From assembly GCF_038397755.1 (NCBI RefSeq), contig NZ_CP151637.1, positions 310,001-374,000 on the forward strand: DNA of 64,000 bases. The letters run 5' to 3'. The notes under the pieces were generated by a model, which saw only the letters and a list, made by a program, of their open reading frames with translations, was not told the DNA's origin and did not search any database. The stretch comes from Microbacterium sp. LWH7-1.2 (GTDB taxonomy: Bacteria; Actinomycetota; Actinomycetes; Actinomycetales; Microbacteriaceae). Positions 18,101 through 25,931 of the stretch are shown here, in pieces; position 1 is the stretch's first letter; the number at the start of each line of letters is the position of its first letter. A program made the translations under genes and the position numbers.

Positions 18101-18450
18101 CGGGCCGCCTCCGACGGCGAGGGCGCGGCATCCGTCTTCCGCCGTTCCCTCAGGCGCAGAGCCCCGCACCACGCGACGAGCGCGAGGTAGCTCAGGAACG
18201 CCAGGAACATGGGCTCCTCGAGGGGGAGGTGCGGGGCGAGGTCCACGCCGAGCAGCAGGGCGCTGTCGCCTTTGACGAAGACGCCCGCGGCGATGCCGAC
18301 GGCGTCCCACGCGAGGAAGAATGCGGTGCCGATGCCGACCGCGAGGGCCGTGCGTCGGGGCGCGCGCCACGCGGCGAGACGCCAGCGCCGGTCGAGCAGC
18401 AGAACGCCCGCGGCGGAGACGAGGATCGCGGCGAGGTAGATCCCCGGCAT
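18097..18450 (-). CDS. crtYe: C50 carotenoid epsilon-cyclase subunit, CrtYe-like
   Basis: 117 residues from ATG 18450. Seen: three membrane helices, an AWDAVGIAAGVFVKG segment and the PLEEPMFLAFLSYLALV motif of the lycopene cyclase domain, with a charged C-terminal tail. It is the partner of the downstream CrtYf-like subunit. It begins 2 bases after the crtI stop and overlaps crtYf by 4 bp. Confidence 0.82.
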   Translation of the reverse strand: MPGIYLAAILVSAAGVLLLDRRWRLAAWRAPRRTALAVGIGTAFFLAWDAVGIAAGVFVKGDSALLLGVDLAPHLPLEEPMFLAFLSYLALVAWCGALRLRERRKTDAAPSPSEAAR

Positions 18451-18452
18451 TG

Positions 18453-20018
18453 TCACACCCTCGCCGGTTCGGTGAGGGGACCGGGGGAGCGATCTCCTCG
18501 CAGACGTTTGACGACGAGCTCGGCCGAGATGAGGCACATCGGCAGGCCGATACCGGGCAGAGTGGAGGCGCCGACGTACGACAGCCCCTCGACCCTGCGC
18601 GACGTGTTGCGCGGACGGAAGACCGCGCTCTGCCCGAGCGTGTGCGCGAGGCCGAGCGCGTTGCCGCGCCACGCGCCGAGATCGTCGGCGAAGTCGCCGG
18701 GGCCGACCGTGCGCCGCACCACGACGCGCTCCGCCAGATCCGGGATGCCGCACCACTGCTCGATCTGGGCGATCACCCGGTCTGCTGCGATCTCGATCGC
18801 CGGGTCGCCGTCGCCGTCGATGCCCCCGTGCCCCAGCTGGGGATCTGCGGGCACGGGGACGAGTACGAAGAGATTCTCGTGCTCCGGCGGCGCCACGCCG
18901 GGGTCGGTGGCGCTGGGACGGCAGATGTAGAGCGACGCGGGGTCGGGGATGCGCGAACGGGGGCCGAAGATGTCGGAGAAGTTCGCACGCCACTCCCGGG
19001 CGAACAGCAGCGTGTGGTGGGCCAGCTGCGGCAGCCTGCCCTCGACGCCGAGCATCACCAGCAGCGCGCCGGGGCTGGGCGTGCGCGAGCGCCACCACTC
19101 CTCGGGGTACGTCTGCTCGGCGCGCGGAAGCAGCCGGGTCTCGGTGTGGTGCAGGTCGGCGCCCGACACCACGAGGTCGGCGGGAACGCGGTGGCCGCCT
19201 GCGAGCTCGACGCCGGTCGCGGCACCGGAGGCGGTCGTGATCGCAGTGACCCGCGCGCCCGTCTCGATGGCGACTCCGGATGCCTCGGCCAGGCGCGTGA
19301 TCGCCGCAACGAGCTCGCGGAACCCACCGCGCGGGTACAGCACCCGATCGCCCAGATCGAGGTGGCTCATGAGGTGGTACAGGCTCGGCACGCCGTACGG
19401 CGATCCCCCCAGGAACACCGCGGGGTACTCGAGGATCTGCCGGAGCCTCGGGTCGGTGAACCGCCGCTCGACGTGTCGGGCGAGGCTGCGCGTCAGCAGG
19501 GGCGCGAGGCGCGGCATCCGTTTCAGGAGGGCAGGATCCCTGAGGCCTGCCGTCGTCTCGTACGTGTCGTAGAGGAACCGCGAGACCGCGAGGTCGTAGG
19601 CGTCGGCGGCCGAATCGAGGTAGGCGTCGAGACGTGCGCCCGCCCCCGGCTCGACGCTCTCGAACAGCGCGGCGGCCTCGGCGCGTCCCGAGCGCACGTC
19701 GAGGGGCGCGAGGCCGGTCGAGGGATCGGAGTACACGCGGTAAGCCGGGTCGAGCGGCACGAGGTCGAGCTCGCGCTCGGCGGTCGTTCCGAGCAGCCGG
19801 AAGAAGTGCTCGAACACCTCGGGCATGAGGTACCAGCTGGGACCCGTGTCGAAGCGGAAGCCGTCGCGCTCCCACGACCCGGCACGCCCGCCGAGTTCGT
19901 GGCGCGCCTCGAACAGGGTCGTGTCCCAGCCCTCGGTCGCCAGCAGCGCCGCCGCGGCGAGCCCGCCGACACCGCCGCCGATGACGACCGCGCGCCCTGC
20001 TCCGTCGACGAGGGTCAT
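18453..20018 (-). CDS. crtI: Phytoene desaturase CrtI
   Basis: 521 residues, ATG 20018. Seen: an N-terminal FAD-binding Rossmann motif AVVIGGGVGGLAAAALLATEG (10-30), FEARHELGGRAGS, FDTGPSWYLMPEV (CrtI-type), and the C-terminal carotenoid-oxidoreductase signature region VEGLSYVGASTLPGIGLPM (about 483-501). Known: converts phytoene to lycopene in four FAD-dependent steps at the membrane. It overlaps crtB by 4 bp. Confidence 0.95.
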   Translation of the reverse strand: MTLVDGAGRAVVIGGGVGGLAAAALLATEGWDTTLFEARHELGGRAGSWERDGFRFDTGPSWYLMPEVFEHFFRLLGTTAERELDLVPLDPAYRVYSDPSTGLAPLDVRSGRAEAAALFESVEPGAGARLDAYLDSAADAYDLAVSRFLYDTYETTAGLRDPALLKRMPRLAPLLTRSLARHVERRFTDPRLRQILEYPAVFLGGSPYGVPSLYHLMSHLDLGDRVLYPRGGFRELVAAITRLAEASGVAIETGARVTAITTASGAATGVELAGGHRVPADLVVSGADLHHTETRLLPRAEQTYPEEWWRSRTPSPGALLVMLGVEGRLPQLAHHTLLFAREWRANFSDIFGPRSRIPDPASLYICRPSATDPGVAPPEHENLFVLVPVPADPQLGHGGIDGDGDPAIEIAADRVIAQIEQWCGIPDLAERVVVRRTVGPGDFADDLGAWRGNALGLAHTLGQSAVFRPRNTSRRVEGLSYVGASTLPGIGLPMCLISAELVVKRLRGDRSPGPLTEPARV

Positions 20019-20896
20019 GCGCGCACCTCCCGAGGGGCGAAGCCGAGCAGCGCGCGCGCCGCCAGACGCGCCTTCACCGCGTCGGGCACACGCACCCGCT
20101 CCTGGCGCCCGTCGCAGGCGCGCAGACGCACAGCCAGCTCTGCGAAGAGGTCGTGCGCGGCGGTCACCGCGCGCCGGCAGTCGGCGGGAAGCGCTGGGAT
20201 GGCGCTCGCCGCGATGGCGAGATCGCTGTCGATGCGATCGAGCACCGCAGCGCGCTCGCCGTCTGCCGTCGACAGGCCGAGGTAGTCGCGTCCGAGCACG
20301 GCTTCATCGTGGCGGAGGTCGCGCAGGAAGTTCACGTCCTGGAACGCGGCGCCGAGGCGCCGAGCGCCCTCGACGAGCTGAGGCGAGGGGGTGACCGGAT
20401 GCGGCGCCCCCGCGTTCACGAACACCTCCAGGCACATCAGGCCGACCACCTCGGCGGACCCGTAGACGTACGCGTCGTGCGAGGCGGCGTCATGGCGGAG
20501 CGTGTCGAGGTCGGTGCGCATCGACGCGAAGAACGGGCGCACGAGATCCTCTCCGATGCCGCACTCACGCGCCGTTCCCGCGAACGCGTGCACCACGAGG
20601 TTGGAGCTGAATCCGCGGTCGATCGCCGACAGGGTCTCGCTCTCGAGCGCGTCGAGGATCTCGCCCGCGACCTCCGCCGACAGTCCGGCTTCCTCGGCGG
20701 GACCGTCGACGATCTCGTCCGCGATGCGCACGAGGGCGTACACGTGGCGCACGTGCGGCCGCGGGCGCGGACCGAGCAGCCGGCACGCAAGCCCGAACGA
20801 GGTCGAGTAGCGCGCGATCACGGTGGCGGCGGCATCCGCCGCAGCCTGGTCGTAGAGGGCGAGGCCTGTGGGGGACGCAGCGCGCACGATGCTCAT
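20015..20896 (-). CDS. crtB: Phytoene synthase CrtB
   Basis: 293 residues, ATG 20896. Seen: the squalene/phytoene synthase fold with YSTSFGLACRLL (about 30-41), a first Asp-rich region HVYALVRIADEIVDG (about 51-65), and the second signature QLVEGARRLGAAFQDVNFLRDLRHD (about 173-197). Known: condenses two geranylgeranyl-PP into phytoene. Overlaps idsA/crtE by 4 bp on one side and crtI on the other. Confidence 0.94.
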   Translation of the reverse strand: MSIVRAASPTGLALYDQAAADAAATVIARYSTSFGLACRLLGPRPRPHVRHVYALVRIADEIVDGPAEEAGLSAEVAGEILDALESETLSAIDRGFSSNLVVHAFAGTARECGIGEDLVRPFFASMRTDLDTLRHDAASHDAYVYGSAEVVGLMCLEVFVNAGAPHPVTPSPQLVEGARRLGAAFQDVNFLRDLRHDEAVLGRDYLGLSTADGERAAVLDRIDSDLAIAASAIPALPADCRRAVTAAHDLFAELAVRLRACDGRQERVRVPDAVKARLAARALLGFAPREVRA

Positions 20897-21948
20897 GGGA
20901 TCCGTCCTTCGATGCGGTCGGCGAGGGTGCGCAGAAGGGCTCCGGCACGGTCGGGGAGCGCGGGGTCGTGCGAGCCATCCCGTACCGCCGCCAGCGTCTC
21001 TTCGACCAGGCGCACCAGGCGCTCCCTGGCGCCGGTCTGCTCCAGGACGAGCTGCGCCTCGCGCACCGCGACCGGACCGGTGCGCGCGAGTGCGAGCGCC
21101 TCGTCGACCCGCGGCGTGGCGTCTGACTCGCGGGCGAGTGCGACCAGCGGCGTGCGCTTGTTCTCGCGGAGATCGGGACCGGTGTCCCGGCCGGTCTGCG
21201 CCGAGGTCCCGAATGCCCCGATGAGGTCGTCGACGAGCTGGAAGGCGAGTCCGAGGCGGCCACCGGCCTCGCCGAGCACGCGCAGGGCGTCGCCGTCGGC
21301 GCCCCCGAGCAGCGCGCCCGCCTGCAGCGGCGCGCGGAACGTGTATACGGCGGTCTTGTTGAACGCCGTGTCGAGCGTGGAGATGCGGGACGGATGCCGC
21401 GCCGCGACGCTGTTCTCCACGTCGGCGAGTTCGCCGGCCGCGGAGATGAGGACGGCGTCGTCGAGGAGGGTCAGGAGGCGATCCCGGGTGGCGTCATCGG
21501 TGTGCGCCATGGCGACCAGCCGGAAGGCCTCGTGGAGCAGGATGTCGCCGGCCAGGATCGCCGCGGCGTCTCCCACCAGCGCGGCACCGTCGGTGTTGGC
21601 GCCGTCGTCCTGCGCGCGCCGGCGGAACTCGCCGCCGACGTTGGGCACCCCGCGCCGCATCGTGTCGTGGTCGATGACGTCGTCGTGCACGACGAACGCC
21701 GTGTGCAGCAGCTCGAAGGCGGCCGCCACCGAGAGGACGGCCGACGCGTTGGCGTCGTCGGTGCGGAACGCCTCGAAGGACGCGGTGACCAGCGCCGGAC
21801 GCAGGCGCTTGCCGCCCTGCGCCGCGCGGGTGATCGCGTCCCCCAGCGCACCGAAGCCGGATCCCAGCTCGGAGGTGCGCTCGCGGATGCGCGCGAGCGC
21901 ACCGTCGATCGCGATCCGGAGGTCGGGATCGGCGGCCGCCGGGATCAT
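20893..21948 (-). CDS. crtE: Geranylgeranyl diphosphate synthase CrtE/IdsA
   Basis: 351 residues from ATG 21948; an upstream extension would run through idi. Seen: GGKRLRPALV (about 45), the first Asp-rich motif VHDDVIDHDTMRRG (about 88-101; DDxxD class), and the second AFQLVDDLIGAFG (about 228-240, DDxxG form) followed by GRDTGPDLRENKRTPL. Known: trans-prenyltransferase making C20-PP from IPP and DMAPP, feeding CrtB. Overlaps idi by 4 bp. Confidence 0.93.
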   Translation of the reverse strand: MIPAAADPDLRIAIDGALARIRERTSELGSGFGALGDAITRAAQGGKRLRPALVTASFEAFRTDDANASAVLSVAAAFELLHTAFVVHDDVIDHDTMRRGVPNVGGEFRRRAQDDGANTDGAALVGDAAAILAGDILLHEAFRLVAMAHTDDATRDRLLTLLDDAVLISAAGELADVENSVAARHPSRISTLDTAFNKTAVYTFRAPLQAGALLGGADGDALRVLGEAGGRLGLAFQLVDDLIGAFGTSAQTGRDTGPDLRENKRTPLVALARESDATPRVDEALALARTGPVAVREAQLVLEQTGARERLVRLVEETLAAVRDGSHDPALPDRAGALLRTLADRIEGRIP

Positions 21949-22496
21949 GACGCGCGTCTCTCGCGCGAGCGCGTCTCGAACAGGTGCAGCTGCTGCGCCT
22001 GGAGCACGAGCCAGGGGCTGAACGCCCACGGTGTCGCCTCCAGCGAGACGGCGAGCGCCTCGGGTTCGACCCACCGCGCGTCGATGGCCTCGAGAGGGTT
22101 GAGCACGGGCTCGTCGTCGGCATACGCGGTGTAGACGGGGCACACCTCGTGCTCGACGATGCCGTTGGCGTCGGTGGCGCGGTACCGGAACAGCGGGAGG
22201 GCGACGCGGAGGTCGCTCAGCGTGAGCCCGAGTTCGAAGTCCGCGTGGCGACGGACGGCCGAGAGCACCGGCTCCGCGGGGCGGGGGTGCCCGCAGAACG
22301 AGTTGGTCCACACGCCAGGCCATGTGCGCTTCGAGAGGGCACGGCGGGTGATGAGCACCTGACCCTCGGCGTTGAGCACATGGCACGAGAAGGCGAGGTG
22401 CAGGGCGGTGTCGGGGCCGTGCACGCTGGATTTGGGCGCGGTGCCGATGGCGCGGCCGTCATCGTCGAGCAGGACCACGTGGTCGGTGTCGGGCAT
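21945..22496 (-). CDS. idi: Isopentenyl-diphosphate delta-isomerase type I
   Basis: 183 residues, ATG 22496, with AGAGGA 8 bases upstream. Seen: a Nudix-like fold with the catalytic Cys in TNSFCGHPRP (about 65-74) and HEVCPVYTAY with the conserved Glu (about 118). Known: interconverts IPP and DMAPP, supplying both substrates to CrtE. It is the first gene of the crt operon, directly downstream of the palindromic operator shared with the divergent MarR gene. Confidence 0.94.
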   Translation of the reverse strand: MPDTDHVVLLDDDGRAIGTAPKSSVHGPDTALHLAFSCHVLNAEGQVLITRRALSKRTWPGVWTNSFCGHPRPAEPVLSAVRRHADFELGLTLSDLRVALPLFRYRATDANGIVEHEVCPVYTAYADDEPVLNPLEAIDARWVEPEALAVSLEATPWAFSPWLVLQAQQLHLFETRSRERRAS

Positions 22497-22513
22497 CCGA
22501 TCATTCCTCTCAG

Positions 22514-22534
22514 ATTGCTAGCTAAACTAGCAAT
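22514..22534. promoter_or_regulatory. Perfect palindrome in the idi/marR divergent promoter (likely operator)
   Basis: Arms ATTGCTAG and CTAGCAAT (8 bp each, perfect) flank CTAAA. It sits 17 bases upstream of the idi start and 43 upstream of the MarR start, the only A/T-rich spot in the 81-bp gap, so it probably overlaps core promoter elements. The size and symmetry fit a MarR dimer site. Inference: the adjacent MarR protein binds here and controls carotenoid synthesis and itself. Confidence 0.7.
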
Positions 22535-22577
22535 GCCTCTTGTGCGATGCTACAACGGGTCGGAGGGAACGTCCACG

Positions 22578-23051
22578 ATGTCCGAACGTTGGCTGCCACA
22601 GACGGATCATGAACACGCGGTGATGCGCGTGCTCACATCCATCCGTGCCCTCAGCGACGCCATGGAGCGCATGCACAGCGGCATGAAGGGCGACATGGAC
22701 ATGAACGCCTCGGATCTCGCGGCGCTCCGAATGCTCATCATCCGGGAGCGGCAGGGACGCTCAGTCAGCCCGCGCGACATCGCCCACCACCTGCGCATCT
22801 CGACCGCGTCGACGACGAAGCTGCTCGACCGGCTCGTCGAGACGGGGCATGTCGAACGCCGACCGCATCCGAGCGATGGGCGGGGTCGCGTGGTGGTGCT
22901 CACCGAGGACGCGAGGCACGCGTTCTTCCGCGCGTTCGGCGAGAAGCTGCGCGCGATGCGCGCGGTGGCGATGGAGTACGACGAGTCGGAGCTATCGGTG
23001 ATCGCGCGCTTCCTCGACGACCTCAGCGGTGCGATGGACCCGGAGGGCTGA
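22578..23051 (+). CDS. MarR-family regulator, candidate CrtR-like controller of the crt operon
   Basis: 157 residues from ATG 22578. Seen: a winged-helix domain with RDIAHHLRISTASTTKLLDRLVETGHVERRPHPSDGRGRVVVLT (about 70-115, recognition helix then the DxR wing). Known: in Corynebacterium glutamicum a divergent MarR protein, CrtR, represses the crt operon and responds to geranylgeranyl-PP. The identical arrangement here suggests the same role, but the ligand is inferred. Followed by a long bidirectional hairpin. Confidence 0.85.
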   Translation: MSERWLPQTDHEHAVMRVLTSIRALSDAMERMHSGMKGDMDMNASDLAALRMLIIRERQGRSVSPRDIAHHLRISTASTTKLLDRLVETGHVERRPHPSDGRGRVVVLTEDARHAFFRAFGEKLRAMRAVAMEYDESELSVIARFLDDLSGAMDPEG

Positions 23052-23070
23052 AGGCTCGAGCGCCGGCGGA

Positions 23071-23118
23071 AACACAGAAGAGGGCGACCCTTTCGGGACG
23101 CCCTCTTCTGTGTTTTCT
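23071..23118. terminator. Bidirectional terminator hairpin
   Basis: A perfect 16-bp outer stem (23071-23086 with 23099-23114; AACACAGAAGAGGGCG and its complement) and an inner CCC/GGG pair around TTTC, followed by TTCT on the plus strand and AA-rich sequence on the other side. It separates the plus-strand MarR gene from the minus-strand tRNA. Confidence 0.85.
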
Positions 23119-23119
23119 G

Positions 23120-23193
23120 TTGCGGGGACAGGATTTGAACCTGCGACCTCTGGGTTATGAGCCCAGCGAGCTACCGAGCTGCTCCACCCCGCG
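23120..23193 (-). tRNA. Initiator tRNA-fMet (anticodon CAT)
   Basis: 74 nt cloverleaf read on the minus strand: acceptor 5' CGCGGGG with 3' CCCCGCA plus discriminator A, anticodon loop CTCATAA, T-arm with GGTTCAAATCC. The first base pair is C1-A72, a mismatch, and the anticodon stem has three consecutive G-C pairs (GGG/CCC). Both are the hallmarks of bacterial initiator rather than elongator tRNA-Met. CCA is not encoded. Confidence 0.95.
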
Positions 23194-23285
23194 GCACAAG
23201 GAATAGCCTAGCACGGGGTTCGGGGTGGTCGTGACACAGGGGCGGTCGGCTTGCCCCGATCGCGGGCGTCGGGCAAGGATGAACC

Positions 23286-23804
23286 ATGTCCACCGAGCGT
23301 GACACCGATCCGCGAGACGACCGAGTCGACGGTCGTGACGAATCCCCGGAAGAACGCGCCGACCGCAACTGGAGCGAGGTGCTGCAGGAGGTCCGGGTCC
23401 TGCAGACCGGCACGCAGATCCTCACCGGCTTCCTGCTCGCCCTCGCCTTCCAGCCCGCCTTCGCCGACCTGACCGGCTCCCAGCAGGCCTTCTATCTCGG
23501 GCTCGTGGTCCTTTCGGCGCTCAGCTCGATCGTGGCCCTTGCGCCGGTGGCACTGCACCGCGCCCTGTTCCAGCAGCGGGCGAAGGCCGAAGTCGTGCGC
23601 TTCGGGCACTTCGCCCTCGTCGCCGCGCTCGGGACCGTCGCGGTCCTCGTCGTGGGCGTCGTGGCGTTCGTGTTCGATGTCGTGCTCGGCGGGTCGGCGT
23701 TCTGGTGGGCCCTCATCCCGCTCGGCCTGTTTCTCTTCGCGCTGTGGCTGGTCGTACCCGCGATCCTCCGCGCGCGCCGCCGGACGAACGGAGGACGGCG
23801 ATGA
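23286..23804 (+). CDS. DUF6328-like four-helix membrane protein
   Basis: 172 residues, ATG 23286. Seen: an acidic N-terminus, the segment WSEVLQEVRVLQTGTQILTGFLL, and four hydrophobic helices (about 42-60, 68-90, 108-130, 137-158). The layout and the LQTGTQIL block fit the actinobacterial DUF6328 family, with no known function. Overlaps the following amidohydrolase by 4 bp, so the two are probably co-translated. Confidence 0.75.
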   Translation: MSTERDTDPRDDRVDGRDESPEERADRNWSEVLQEVRVLQTGTQILTGFLLALAFQPAFADLTGSQQAFYLGLVVLSALSSIVALAPVALHRALFQQRAKAEVVRFGHFALVAALGTVAVLVVGVVAFVFDVVLGGSAFWWALIPLGLFLFALWLVVPAILRARRRTNGGRR

Positions 23805-24604
23805 CCGACACCGTGCCCATCGGGGTGGCGCAGTTCGCGCCGACGGCCGACACCGCGGTGAACCTCGAGACCATCGCACAGCTCGTCGCCACGGCATCGG
23901 ACCGCGGAGCGCGCGTGGTGGTGTTCCCCGAGTACTCGAGCTACTTCGTCGACCCGTTCGACGAGTCGCTCGCCGAGAACGCGCAGGAGCTGGACGGGCC
24001 GTTCATCCAGGCGCTGACGCGGCTCGCGGCGCAACGGGACGTCACCATCGTCGCCGGGCTGCTGGAGCGCGCGAGCGACGGCGAGCGCGTGCGCAACACC
24101 GCGGTGGCGGTCGATGGCACCGGCCTGATCGCGCACTACCGCAAGCTGCACCTGTACGACGCCTTCGGGCAACGGGAGTCGGACTGGGTCGAGCCGGGCG
24201 ATGCGGCTGAGCCGCAGACGTTCGAGCTCGGTGGGCTGAGGTTCGGTCTGATGACCTGCTACGACCTGCGGTTCCCGGAGGTCGGGCGCCTGCTCGTCGA
24301 CGCCGGCGCCGATGTCTTCGTCGTGCCGGCGGAATGGGTGCGCGGCCCGCTCAAAGAGCACCACTGGCGCACGCTGCTGCATGCCCGTGCGATCGAGAAC
24401 ACCGTGTTCGTGGTCGCGGCCGACCACCCTCCGCCCCTCGGTGTGGGCAACTCGCTCGTCGTCGACCCGCAGGGCGTCGAGCTCGCCGCCGTCGGAACGT
24501 CGACGGACGTCGCGGTCGCCCACCTCGACGTCGGGGCGATCGAGCGTGTGCGCCGCGTCAATCCGGCGCTGAGGCTCAGGCGCTTCGGCGTGGGCCCGCG
24601 CTGA
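23801..24604 (+). CDS. Carbon-nitrogen hydrolase (nitrilase superfamily)
   Basis: 267 residues from ATG 23801. Seen: the Glu-Lys-Cys catalytic triad: Glu in VVVFPEYSSYF (about 46), Lys in AHYRKLHLYDAF (about 113), Cys in LMTCYDLRFPE (about 151). Single-domain length is typical of omega-amidase or deaminated-glutathione amidase type enzymes; the exact amide cannot be told. Convergent with the aminotransferase, which fits an omega-amidase/transaminase pairing, but that is inference. Confidence 0.88.
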   Translation: MTDTVPIGVAQFAPTADTAVNLETIAQLVATASDRGARVVVFPEYSSYFVDPFDESLAENAQELDGPFIQALTRLAAQRDVTIVAGLLERASDGERVRNTAVAVDGTGLIAHYRKLHLYDAFGQRESDWVEPGDAAEPQTFELGGLRFGLMTCYDLRFPEVGRLLVDAGADVFVVPAEWVRGPLKEHHWRTLLHARAIENTVFVVAADHPPPLGVGNSLVVDPQGVELAAVGTSTDVAVAHLDVGAIERVRRVNPALRLRRFGVGPR

Positions 24605-24613
24605 CCCGCGCAC

Positions 24614-25813
24614 TCATCCGAGGCGGGCGAGGCGGGATGCCGCGTCCTCGAGCACCTCGACGCGTTTGCAGGCCGCGAACCGCACGAGTGTGCCGTACTC
24701 GCCGCGCCGGTCCGGCGTCGCGAAGGCCGTGAGGGGGATGGCGACGACACCGGCGCGCTCGGGGAGGGCACGACAGAACGCCGCAGCATCCGTCGCTCCC
24801 AGCGGCGCCGCGTCGACGACGGTGAAGTACGAGCCGGCGGGCGTCGACACGTCGAAGCCGGCCGCGCGCAGGCCCGTGCCGAGCAGATCCCGCTTCGCGC
24901 GGAGCGCGCCCGCTATGCCGCGGAAGAAATCGTCGCCCAGGCGCAGACCGGTCGCCATCGCGGGCTGGAACGGGCTGCCGTTGACGTAGGTGAGGAACTG
25001 CTTGACCGCGAGCACCGCGTCGATCAGCGACGCGGGGCCCGAGATCCAGCCGATCTTCCAGCCGGTCGTCGAGAAGGTCTTGCCGCCCGACGAGATCGTG
25101 AGCGTGCGGTCCCAGGCGCCGGGACGCGTGGCGATCGGCACGTGCGGCTCGTCGAACACGAGGTGCTCGTACACCTCGTCGGTCACGATCACCGCGTCGT
25201 GGCGCTCGGCGAGCCGCACGATCTCGTCCCGCACCTCGGCGCCGAAGACGGCACCTGTCGGGTTGTGCGGGTCGTTCACGAGGATGACGCGAGTGCGGTC
25301 GCTCACTGCGGCGCGAAGCTCTTCCAGGTCGGGCTGGAAATGCGGCCACCGCAGCGGCACCGTCACGAGCCGCGCGCCGGCGAGAGCGACGACCGCCGCA
25401 TACGAGTCGTAGTGCGGCTCGAAGACGACCACCTCGTCGCCGGGCTCGTCGAGGAGCGCGAGGAGCGCCGCGGCGAGGGCTTCGGTCGCACCGGCGGTCA
25501 CCAGCACCTCGCGCGAGGGATCCAGGTGAAGGCCGTAGAACCGTTCCTGGTGCGCGGCGACGGCGGCGAGCAGATCCGGGATGCCACGACCCGGCGGGTA
25601 CTGGTTGACGCCGTTCGCGATCGCCGCGCGGGCCGCCTCCAGCACCTCGGCGGGGCCGTCCTCGTCGGGGAAGCCCTGTCCGAGATTGATCGCGCCCGTT
25701 CTCGCCGCGAGGGCCGACATCTCAGCGAAGATGGTGGGGTGGATCGACCCGTCGGAACCGACGAGTCCGGCGCCCGCGGCCGTGCGGTGCCATGCTCCGG
25801 GGATCTGTCGCAT
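24614..25813 (-). CDS. PLP-dependent aminotransferase class I/II (kynurenine/methionine aminotransferase-like)
   Basis: 399 residues from ATG 25813. Seen: INLGQGFPDEDGP (about 43), the NPHNPTG-type substrate motif as NDPHNPTGAVF (about 173), VTDEVYEHLVFD (about 204), and the Schiff-base Lys in SSGGKTFSTTGWKIGW (about 239). The IxLGQGFPD and GGKTFS..GWKIGW pattern is that of subgroup I-gamma enzymes (kynurenine-oxoglutarate, methionine, glutamine transaminase). Ends 10 bp from the convergent nitrilase gene. Confidence 0.9.
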   Translation of the reverse strand: MRQIPGAWHRTAAGAGLVGSDGSIHPTIFAEMSALAARTGAINLGQGFPDEDGPAEVLEAARAAIANGVNQYPPGRGIPDLLAAVAAHQERFYGLHLDPSREVLVTAGATEALAAALLALLDEPGDEVVVFEPHYDSYAAVVALAGARLVTVPLRWPHFQPDLEELRAAVSDRTRVILVNDPHNPTGAVFGAEVRDEIVRLAERHDAVIVTDEVYEHLVFDEPHVPIATRPGAWDRTLTISSGGKTFSTTGWKIGWISGPASLIDAVLAVKQFLTYVNGSPFQPAMATGLRLGDDFFRGIAGALRAKRDLLGTGLRAAGFDVSTPAGSYFTVVDAAPLGATDAAAFCRALPERAGVVAIPLTAFATPDRRGEYGTLVRFAACKRVEVLEDAASRLARLG

Positions 25814-25931
25814 CGCTTCACCGTAGTACCGGGCGGGCTCATCCCCGTTGCATAGGCGAGTCCCATTCGCGACATAAGAAACGCACAGCATGGGTGGGCA
25901 CAGTGGTGAGTGCTTGGCAGAAGGAGCAACC

